Assembly: GCA_021647785.1 (NCBI GenBank)
Contig: JAKIUC010000005.1
Coordinates: 52,472-116,471, forward strand
Length of the DNA stretch: 64,000 bases
DNA from: Melioribacteraceae bacterium
GTDB lineage: Bacteria; Bacteroidota; Ignavibacteria; Ignavibacteriales; Melioribacteraceae
Direction: 5' to 3'
A program made the position numbers and the translations under genes. Positions 57,704 through 64,000 of this stretch are shown one piece after another (the first letter of the stretch is position 1; every line of letters starts with the position of its first letter). The notes under the pieces were generated by a model. That model did not search any database and was not told where the DNA came from. It worked only from the letters and a program-made list of their open reading frames with translations.

Positions 57704-57774
57704 AAATTTTTTGTTCCATGTTAGTTCTCTCATCGGTGATGAGGGTTTTTCATTGACCGTAATTCGATAGGCTC

Positions 57775-57927
57775 ATTAACCAACGGATAAAGAGGCTGTG
57801 TGAAAAGTCCAAATTTCATTAACCAACGACTTTTAGTCGTTGGTATTTTAACTAAAAACGAACTTTCCTGAACGGACTTTAGTCCGTGAGGGTACTTTTC
57901 ACACAGTCTCTAAATCCGTTGGTTAAT
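57775..57927. mobile_element. 153-bp composite palindromic (REP/MITE-like) element between hypE and hypD
   Basis: Terminal arms 57775-57808 and 57894-57927 are 34-bp inverted repeats with only a few mismatches (ends ATTAACCAACGGAT/ATCCGTTGGTTAAT). Inside are two short hairpins: CCAACGAC/GTCGTTGG (57823-57843) and ACGGACT/AGTCCGT (57872-57887). Such hairpins resemble REP sequences served by REP-associated tyrosine transposases. No coding frame is present, and it splits the otherwise compact hyp operon. Confidence 0.75.
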
Positions 57928-57943
57928 ATATTAAAAATACTTT

Positions 57944-57974
57944 TTCATTCTATAGGGTACTTCCATAGAATGAA
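57944..57974. repeat. Hairpin next to the hyp palindromic element
   Basis: TTCATTCTAT (57944-57953) and ATAGAATGAA (57965-57974) form a perfect 10-bp stem with an 11-nt loop, 38 nt before the hypD stop. On the hypD strand it is followed by AAAAAGTATTTTT, so it is at best a weak terminator. Confidence 0.5.
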
Positions 57975-58011
57975 CTTTTAATTTTGTTGTACTTACAACT
58001 TAATTTTAGTT

Positions 58012-59091
58012 TTACTTATAATGGAAATAAGCTGCACATGCACCTTCTGTAGAAACCATAGGTGCTCCAAGTGGATGTTCAGGATTGCACTCTTTTCCGA
58101 ATGCTGCACACTCCATCGGTTTTTTCTTGCCTTGCAAAACTTCACCGGCAATACAGTTCTCAGGTTCATTAACTTTTATATCGCCAACATCAAATATTTT
58201 TTCTGCATCAAATTTGGCATAATTATCTTTTATCCTAAATCCACTTTGTGGTATTTCTCCAATTCCTCTCCATTTCATATCGGAGATTTCAAAGACTTCA
58301 AAAATCATATTTTGTGCAATTATATTACCATCCTTAGTAACAACACGGCTATATTGGTTTTCTAATTCGCACCTATTTTCTTCAAGCTGTTTTGTTACCA
58401 AATAAATTCCTTGTAAAATGTCCACAGGTTCAAATCCTGAAACTACAATTGGTGTTTTAAATTTTTCTACGAGGGGGTAATATTCATTGTAACCCATTAC
58501 CGTGCAGACATGTCCGGCAGCAAGAAACCCATCTATCTCGGAAGTTTGATCGGACAATAATGCTTCAATTGCCGGAGGTACTAAAACGTGTGAGGCAAGT
58601 ATGGAATAATTTTGCAACCCTCGTCGTTTTGCTTCAATTACAGAAACTGCATTTGCAGGGGATGTTGTTTCAAACCCAACAGCAAAGAAAACAACTTTTT
58701 TATCAGGGTTTGCCTCGGCTACTTTCAAGGCATCTAAAGGTGAATAAACCATTCTCACATCAGCTCCGTCAGCTTTAACACTAAGCAAATCATCACGAGA
58801 GCCTGGCACCCGCATCATATCGCCGAAGGTAGTAAAAATAACATTTTCCATTGAAGCTATTTTCAGAGCTTTATCTATTTTTTCGAGTGGAGTAACACAC
58901 ACAGGACAGCCTGGTCCATGAATCAAGTTGATTTTATCGGGAAGTAATTCCTCCAAATTGTATTTCATTATTGAGTGGGTCTGCCCGCCGCAAATTTCCA
59001 TTATAGACCAATTGCGTGTTGTAATTTCAGCTATTTTGTTTGATAGATTTTTTACTAAAGTAGAATCGCGATATTCATTTAAGTGTTTCAT
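58012..59091 (-). CDS. hypD: Hydrogenase maturation protein HypD
   Basis: This ~359-residue Fe-S protein assembles the Fe(CN)2CO group together with Hyp[36 protein letters not shown] and [11 protein letters not shown] motifs, plus the C-terminal cysteines ([17 protein letters not shown]), are present. The ATG at 59091 ([10 protein letters not shown]) is preferred over a TTG at 59103. It lies 46 nt downstream of hypC. Confidence 0.97.
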   Translation of the reverse strand: MKHLNEYRDSTLVKNLSNKIAEITTRNWSIMEICGGQTHSIMKYNLEELLPDKINLIHGPGCPVCVTPLEKIDKALKIASMENVIFTTFGDMMRVPGSRDDLLSVKADGADVRMVYSPLDALKVAEANPDKKVVFFAVGFETTSPANAVSVIEAKRRGLQNYSILASHVLVPPAIEALLSDQTSEIDGFLAAGHVCTVMGYNEYYPLVEKFKTPIVVSGFEPVDILQGIYLVTKQLEENRCELENQYSRVVTKDGNIIAQNMIFEVFEISDMKWRGIGEIPQSGFRIKDNYAKFDAEKIFDVGDIKVNEPENCIAGEVLQGKKKPMECAAFGKECNPEHPLGAPMVSTEGACAAYFHYK

Positions 59092-59137
59092 CAATAAATC
59101 CAATTTTTTAAGTTTTACACAACTGCATAATTAGGGT

Positions 59138-59371
59138 TCAATTAATATCTCCCATTTCTCTTAAAAGTTTAATTGTTTCATTTGCATCTTCTTCATCAAT
59201 TTTATTTAGTGCAAAACCTACATGAGCCAAAACATATTCCCCAACTTTGGGGTCATCAATCCATTGCAGACAAATATCTTTTGTAACACCGGCAAAACTG
59301 ACCTTAGCCATAATTAAATCCGGATCGTTATCATTTATAGAAATTATTTTACCAGGTATTGCAAGACACAT
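59138..59371 (-). CDS. hypC: Hydrogenase maturation chaperone HypC
   Basis: This 77-residue protein begins MCLAIPGKI with the essential Cys2, then AKVSFAGVTKDICLQWID and VGEYVLAHVGFALNKIDEEDA. It carries the Fe(CN)2CO precursor from HypD to the hydrogenase large subunit. GGAG lies before the ATG. It is in the order hypF-hypC-hypD. Confidence 0.96.
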   Translation of the reverse strand: MCLAIPGKIISINDNDPDLIMAKVSFAGVTKDICLQWIDDPKVGEYVLAHVGFALNKIDEEDANETIKLLREMGDIN

Positions 59372-59395
59372 AAAAACTCCAGTTTAGTATTTCAC

Positions 59396-59436
59396 ATATT
59401 TCAAATTATTCCAAGTTACCAATATTTCAAATTATT
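59396..59436. repeat. Short direct repeat between hypC and hypF
   Basis: ATATTTCAAATTATT occurs at 59396-59410 and 59422-59436, period 26 bp. The 87-nt gap holds nothing else. It may be a duplicated regulatory site or chance AT-rich repetition. Confidence 0.4.
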
Positions 59437-59458
59437 AGCTACTCAATTCACTGAGGTA

Positions 59459-61771
59459 TTACTCCCCCAAAATGCGGGTATTTTCAGAAGACTCATTCCG
59501 CATCCAATCCTTTCGTACTACATTATAAGCTGCAACCTGCCCAAGAGCAATTCCTCCATCATTCGGCGGTACTCTTTGATTGAGATAAACTTTATGCTTT
59601 TTATCAGTTAACAATTTTGCTGTCTGTTCAGTTAAATATATATTTTGAAAACAACCGCCACTTAATAATACTTTCTCTTTGCCAACTATCTCTGAGATAG
59701 ATAAAATTATTTGAGCTAATGAATTATGAAACCGAGTTGCAATTTTTGAGATATCAACTCTCTTTTTTTTATCATCCAATAATGCTTTAATAATTTCACT
59801 CCAATCTATTTTAAGTATAGTATTTTCATTGATTGAAAATGGATAATGCCCACGTTCATTTGTATCAACAATAAATTCGAGCTTCATTGCCGATTGCCCC
59901 TCATAGTTTGAAATATACGATATGCCGAGCAAAGAGGAAACGGCATCAAACAAACGTCCGGCACTTGATGTAATTGGCGAGTTGATATTTTTCTCCAACA
60001 TTTTTTGAATAATATTAAACTCGCTATTTTTAAAAGTAGCTTGATAAAATTCAAAATCTCTATTAAAAATTTCATCTCCGTATAATTCGTAGAGAACTCC
60101 AATGGCTGATCTGCGAGATTCTTTAATAGCCTTTTCACCACCAGGTAATGGGAATTGTTTTAGTTGTGCACAATGAGAATATGAACCATCATCAGAAATA
60201 AAAAACTCTCCACCCCAAATAGTGCCGTCACTTCCGTAACCTGTTCCATCCCAAGAAACGCCAAGTGTACTTCCGTTAATTTGGTTCTCTGCTCGGCATG
60301 ATGCAACATGTGCGTAATGATGCTGCACGGAAGCAGTATTGCATTCCAAACTCTTTGCATATTTTGTAGAAATATATTCCGGATGTTCATCGTGAACAAC
60401 TCTATCCGGTTCAATATTGTAAAGGTTTTTAAAATCGGATATTACTTTTTGAAATGATTTGAATGATGACTCCGTTGAAAGATCACCAATGTACTGACTA
60501 ACAAAAACATTTTCTCCAACTTTTAATGCAATGGAATTTTTAAGATGCCCGCCAACTGCAAGTATCGTTTTTCCATCACTGTTAGAAATTTGTACAGGGA
60601 AAGGAGCATAGCCGCGTGCTCTACGCAGTATCATCTCTTTATCCAAAACGATGCGAACAATTGAATCATCCACTTGACGTACTATAGGTCTGTTATGGAG
60701 AAGAAAATAATCGGCAATATTTCCAAGTGTTTCAAGTGCTTCGTTTTCATCAATGCACATAGGCTCTTCGGAGATGTTTCCGCTTGTTGCAATAACCGGA
60801 GAGTTCAGAGTCTGTAATAATAAATGATGAAGCGGAGTGTAGGGTAACATTACACCGAGGTAAGGATTATCGGGTGCTACCGAGTTTGCAATGTGTCGAT
60901 TGTTAGCTATCCTTTTTAATAAAACAATCGGAGATTCCGGTGAAAGTAAAAGTCTCTCCTCAGCTTCCGACACAGAACAAATTTCTTTAACATATTCGAT
61001 AGTTGGAAACATTAGTGCAAATGGTTTTTCATCACGATGTTTTCTTTTACGTAACAGATTAACTGCGTCTTCATTCAAAGCATCAACGAGAAATTGAAAT
61101 CCACCTAATCCTTTTATTGCAATTATTTTTCCACTTTTAATTTTTTGAACCGTTTGCTCAATAGCTTCATCTTTTGATGCAGCACCATTCCCATGTGAAT
61201 CGCATAATTCGATTTGTGGTCCGCAATCAAAACAGGCAATAGGCTGTGCGTGAAATCGCCTGTCTAATGGGTTCTCATATTCCGCTTTGCATTTATCACA
61301 CATCTTAAAGATTTTCATGGATGTGTTCGGTCTATCATAGGGGAGTGATTCAATGATTGAAAAACGGGGACCGCAATTTGTACAATTTATGAAAGGATAT
61401 TTGTAACGATGATTTAAAGGGTCGTTCATTTCATTTAAACAATCTTCGCAAACTGCAATATCGGGTGATATTACTGTGGTTGTGGTTACTTCATTTTTAC
61501 TTTCGAGAATCTCAAATTTTATGTAACCGACTGAATCGAGATATGAAAATTCCATTCCCGAAATAAATGCCATCGGCGGTTTCTCTCTTTCAATTCTTGA
61601 AATGAAATTATTTAAAACATTTAATTTTGCTTCTGCTTCAATAAAAACGCCATGAGATGAGTTATAAACAAAGCCATTAATTTTAGAATGCAACGCCAGC
61701 TTATAAATAAAGGGTCTGAAACCAACGCCCTGCACAACACCACGAATAATTATTTTTACCCGTGAAATCAT
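59459..61771 (-). CDS. hypF: Carbamoyltransferase HypF
   Basis: This 770-residue enzyme makes thiocarbamate on HypE from carbamoyl phosphate. In order: an acylphosphatase domain (GVVQGVGFRPFIYKLA), two zinc-finger units (CEDCLNEM...CTNCGPRFS, CDKCKAEYE...CFDCGPQ), a YrdC-like domain (IKGLGGFQFLVDA) and a Kae1-like domain (HHYAHVASCRAE, WDGTGYGSDG, LSGGCFQN). It overlaps hypB by four bases (ATGA), showing translational coupling. Confidence 0.97.
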   Translation of the reverse strand: MISRVKIIIRGVVQGVGFRPFIYKLALHSKINGFVYNSSHGVFIEAEAKLNVLNNFISRIEREKPPMAFISGMEFSYLDSVGYIKFEILESKNEVTTTTVISPDIAVCEDCLNEMNDPLNHRYKYPFINCTNCGPRFSIIESLPYDRPNTSMKIFKMCDKCKAEYENPLDRRFHAQPIACFDCGPQIELCDSHGNGAASKDEAIEQTVQKIKSGKIIAIKGLGGFQFLVDALNEDAVNLLRKRKHRDEKPFALMFPTIEYVKEICSVSEAEERLLLSPESPIVLLKRIANNRHIANSVAPDNPYLGVMLPYTPLHHLLLQTLNSPVIATSGNISEEPMCIDENEALETLGNIADYFLLHNRPIVRQVDDSIVRIVLDKEMILRRARGYAPFPVQISNSDGKTILAVGGHLKNSIALKVGENVFVSQYIGDLSTESSFKSFQKVISDFKNLYNIEPDRVVHDEHPEYISTKYAKSLECNTASVQHHYAHVASCRAENQINGSTLGVSWDGTGYGSDGTIWGGEFFISDDGSYSHCAQLKQFPLPGGEKAIKESRRSAIGVLYELYGDEIFNRDFEFYQATFKNSEFNIIQKMLEKNINSPITSSAGRLFDAVSSLLGISYISNYEGQSAMKLEFIVDTNERGHYPFSINENTILKIDWSEIIKALLDDKKKRVDISKIATRFHNSLAQIILSISEIVGKEKVLLSGGCFQNIYLTEQTAKLLTDKKHKVYLNQRVPPNDGGIALGQVAAYNVVRKDWMRNESSENTRILGE

Positions 61772-62421
61772 TTAGAATTAATTTTTCCAATAAACCAATC
61801 AATCCATTCATCAATTCCTTCTCCAGTTCTGCACGAGATTGGAAATATTTTTGCAGATGGATTTACTTCTTTTACATTAGATATTAATTCTTCAAGACTC
61901 ACGCCAGAGTAGGGAATCAAATCTATTTTATTTAAAAGAACAACCTCAACCGAATGAAACATAACCGGATATTTTTTTGGTTTTTCCGCCCCCTCAACAA
62001 CACTAAACACCATAGCTTTTAAATCCTCGCCAAGCTCAAAATCTGCCGGACAAACCAAGTTGCCAACATTTTCGATAAACAATAAATCGCTTCCTTCAAG
62101 TTTAAAATCATGAAGTGCGTTATGTATCATTCTTGCATCAAGGTGGCAAACGGTTCCTGTGGTAATTTGATATGAGGGAATGTTAAGAGCTTCAATTCTC
62201 TCTGAATCTATTGATGTTCGTAGGTCTCCTTCAATAACCGAGATTTTATATTTACTGCTTATTCTTTTTATTGTTTCTTCCAATACCGTTGTTTTTCCGG
62301 CTCCCGGAGCCGACATAAAATTTGTAACGTGTAAATCATATTTGGCGAATAACTTTTTGTTCTCCTCAGCAAGTCTGCTATTTTCCTTAAGTATCTGACT
62401 ATTGACATCAATAATATGCAT
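61768..62421 (-). CDS. hypB: Hydrogenase nickel-incorporation GTPase HypB
   Basis: This 217-residue GTPase delivers Ni2+ to hydrogenase. SAPGAGKTTVLEETIKR (P loop), EGDLRTSIDSERIEAL, TTGTVCHLDARMIHNAL and LLNKIDLIPYSG are present. It lacks the His-rich N-terminal nickel store found in some HypB proteins. GAGGTAAAG lies just before the ATG. Its end overlaps the hypF start. Confidence 0.97.
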   Translation of the reverse strand: MHIIDVNSQILKENSRLAEENKKLFAKYDLHVTNFMSAPGAGKTTVLEETIKRISSKYKISVIEGDLRTSIDSERIEALNIPSYQITTGTVCHLDARMIHNALHDFKLEGSDLLFIENVGNLVCPADFELGEDLKAMVFSVVEGAEKPKKYPVMFHSVEVVLLNKIDLIPYSGVSLEELISNVKEVNPSAKIFPISCRTGEGIDEWIDWFIGKINSK

Positions 62422-62467
62422 CTTTACCTCGTAACATTAAATTTTGGAATATGTAAAACATCTATCA

Positions 62468-62809
62468 TTACTCTACATCAATAAACTCAATCTTCAGTTC
62501 TTTTCCCTCAACAATACCTAAAATTCCGCTGCAGTCTGGGCACAGAAAGTGAGCATCATCTTTCCCAATAAATGTTTTATCACATTCCTGACAGTAGGTT
62601 TTTAGCTTTACTGTTTCAATTATAAATTCTGCATTTTGTGCTGATGTGTTTTTTTTTACAATATCTAATGCAAACTCAAGCGATTCTTTTACAACACCAG
62701 TAAACTCACCAACAATTAGCTTTACTCTCTTTACATTTGAAGCACCACTTTTATCTGCTTCTTTTTCAACAATTGTTAGAATACTTTGGGCAATACCTAC
62801 CTCGTGCAT
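62468..62809 (-). CDS. hypA: Hydrogenase nickel-incorporation protein HypA
   Basis: This 113-residue protein begins MHEVGIAQSI, with His2 as nickel ligand, and ends with a zinc site (CQECDKTF...CPDCSG). It works with HypB to insert Ni. It is 38 nt from the upstream transporter gene and 46 nt from hypB. Confidence 0.97.
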   Translation of the reverse strand: MHEVGIAQSILTIVEKEADKSGASNVKRVKLIVGEFTGVVKESLEFALDIVKKNTSAQNAEFIIETVKLKTYCQECDKTFIGKDDAHFLCPDCSGILGIVEGKELKIEFIDVE

Positions 62810-62847
62810 CTTTTCTCTCTAATTCTCTTAATTGTAGGGGACAAAAG

Positions 62848-63558
62848 TTAAAGTCCTAAAAACTGTATACTAATTCCACACAATAAAATTGAACCCCCAG
62901 CCAAACTGTGTATATGGGTTTCAATTTTTTGCAGAGGGAAAAAACTTAATCCATAAATTCCAATAAAAACCATAGCCTGCATTGTAACTAATGTTACAAA
63001 TGAAAAGAGAGATGCAACAGCAATAACTGCTACTACGTTAAAACTTGCTGCAGGAAAAATCAACAAAGGGATTAATGGTTCACAAGGACCTAAAATAAAA
63101 ACAATAAAAATTACCCATGGTGTTAGTTTTTTCCCTTTGGATGTATGTAAATGTGAGTGTTCAGTTTTGTGGGTATGGGTATGTTCATGTGCTTCACCAT
63201 CTTGGTGATAGTGGATATGTGAGTGAGCTTTATTTTTGTAAGATTGCTTTATTCCCCACACGGTATATAACAATCCGAAAGTTATTAAGAGCCAGCCAGC
63301 TATCTCGCCTCTAAATGCTTCAACAGCTTCTAACGAAAATAATTTAACTCCTAAAACAAAACCAACTACACCTATTACTATTGAGGAGAGTACGTGACCT
63401 GCTCCACAAAGTAGTGTTACAATTGAAGTTTTTAACTTACTCCATTTTTCAGATTTTGAAAGTACAATGAAAGGAATATAGTGATCAGGACCAAGTACAG
63501 TATGAACAAACCCTATTGTTGTAGCGGTTAATAATAATATTGTAATTTCAGAATTCAT
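62848..63558 (-). CDS. NicO-like Ni2+/Co2+ transporter
   Basis: This 236-residue inner-membrane protein has about six transmembrane segments. The first contains HTVLGPDHYIPF, similar to the HxxxxDH metal-entry motif of NiCoT/NicO permeases. A central cytoplasmic or periplasmic loop (about residues 112-140) is rich in His (HSHIHYHQDGEAHEHTHTHK). As the first gene of the hyp operon, it most likely imports nickel for hydrogenase. The exact subfamily (NicO, HupE/UreJ or UreH-like) is uncertain. Confidence 0.8.
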   Translation of the reverse strand: MNSEITILLLTATTIGFVHTVLGPDHYIPFIVLSKSEKWSKLKTSIVTLLCGAGHVLSSIVIGVVGFVLGVKLFSLEAVEAFRGEIAGWLLITFGLLYTVWGIKQSYKNKAHSHIHYHQDGEAHEHTHTHKTEHSHLHTSKGKKLTPWVIFIVFILGPCEPLIPLLIFPAASFNVVAVIAVASLFSFVTLVTMQAMVFIGIYGLSFFPLQKIETHIHSLAGGSILLCGISIQFLGL

Positions 63559-63661
63559 TATAAACCTGTAAATTAAATTGAATTCAAAATAGGGATATGA
63601 TATTTAAGTTTCAACCCAAATTATATATTAGAATCCTGCTCCTGCGGGACTAATACATATG

Positions 63662-63750
63662 GCGGCAAAGCCGCAAACGACAAAAATCAAATTATAAATA
63701 ACAAATTGAGAACCAAGAAAGTAAATTTTGAAATTTGATTTTTGTCGTTT
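63662..63750. repeat. Hairpin and 19-bp inverted repeat upstream of the hyp operon
   Basis: GCGGC-AAA-GCCGC (63662-63674) is followed by AAACGACAAAAATCAAATT (63675-63693), which is exactly inverted at 63732-63750. A stem of 19 bp with a 38-nt loop could form. It lies about 105-190 nt upstream of the transporter start. Confidence 0.65.
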
Positions 63751-63788
63751 ATTTGTTATTTGCTTTTTATCATTTGAAATTTCTTAAT

Positions 63789-63848
63789 ATAAAAAACACC
63801 TGTCCCGTGTTTTTTGCGGGAAGGATTTATGTTGTAATACTATAATCG
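63789..63848 (+). repeat. Dispersed repeat A, copy 2
   Basis: Nearly identical to 49945-50004: ATAAAAAACACCTGTCCCG, then a T-rich loop and GCGGGAAGGATTTA, ending near ACTATAAT. The rest of 63559-64000, including 63849-64000, shows no gene on either strand. Confidence 0.75.
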
Positions 63849-64000
63849 ACTAAGCTGGAGTAAGGGATGATAACATTTTAACATTAACCACAAAGGTGGG
63901 GTGTAATAAAAACTTAGTTTTGTATTTGTATTCTACGTTCCAAAATTGAATTAAATTTGTTTAGTGTCGTTCCTCTGGGACTTTCTTTTAATTACTTTTA

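Noticed and set aside
63559..63661. Sigma-54 promoter (TGGCAC-N5-TTGC) for the hyp operon
   Set aside because: No match with GG and GC at the right spacing was seen upstream of the transporter; the region before the oxidoreductase gave only a TGG without the GC half.

Overview
The window is AT-rich bacterial chromosome, most likely from the Ignavibacteria (Bacteroidota/Chlorobiota side). Three things point there. The 840-residue secreted protein ends in a type IX secretion sorting domain with the YQNYPNPFNPTTTI-type motif typical of that class. The primary sigma factor is the short ~285-residue form without region 1.1. One candidate promoter (49-79) fits the Bacteroidota pattern TTG...TAnnTTTG. 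Assignment to a genus is not possible from the sequence alone.

Region 1 (1-32,011) is one long block for making the gene-expression machinery. It opens with tRNA-Tyr, tRNA-Gly, tRNA-Thr, rpmG, tRNA-Trp, secE, nusG, rplKAJL and rpoBC, which is the ancient tRNA-(tuf)-secE-nusG-rpl-rpoBC order but without a tuf gene. It continues with rpsL, rpsG, fusA and tuf, a clear terminator, then the S10, spc and alpha operons from rpsJ to rplQ with another clear terminator. Oddities are a 110-bp tandem array of broken tRNA-Gly copies ahead of the real tRNA-Gly, a GIY-YIG nuclease gene starting 2 nt after that tRNA, a tRNA-Gln inside the spc operon between rplR and rpsE, many TTG starts, and an L17 with a long acidic tail.

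Region 2 (32,000-49,100) holds housekeeping and envelope genes: engB, a GAF/degenerate-GGDEF protein, deoB, the primary sigma factor, an NlpC/P60 lipoprotein, a decayed RelB/ParE-type toxin-antitoxin pair and fumC. These are followed by a carbamoyltransferase with two small membrane proteins that match the SxtI-SxtJ-SxtK arrangement, a convergent membrane-anchored SGNH-hydrolase/TPR protein, a secreted phosphodiester-glycosidase-like protein, and an AMP-ligase/acyl-carrier/PlsC fusion.

Region 3 (49,100-50,480) is a decay zone. It contains a yefM antitoxin split by a 118-bp palindromic insertion with a TATA duplication, a scrap of its YoeB/Txe toxin (IRMWTHY), dispersed hairpin repeats and one small hypothetical gene.

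Region 4 (50,480-64,000, all minus strand) has an ECF sigma/anti-sigma pair, gatB, a small membrane protein, and a hydrogenase-maturation block. Transcribed from high to low coordinates the block reads NicO-like metal transporter, hypA, hypB, hypF, hypC, hypD, (palindromic element), hypE, a sigma-54 activator with a four-cysteine linker, and an FdhF/YdeP-type molybdopterin oxidoreductase. No NiFe-hydrogenase structural genes are inside the window. The strongest candidates for undescribed biology are the tRNA-Gly array with its abutting nuclease gene, the SxtIJK-like carbamoylation cassette with its SGNH neighbour, the Cys-cluster sigma-54 activator, and the small palindromic elements.
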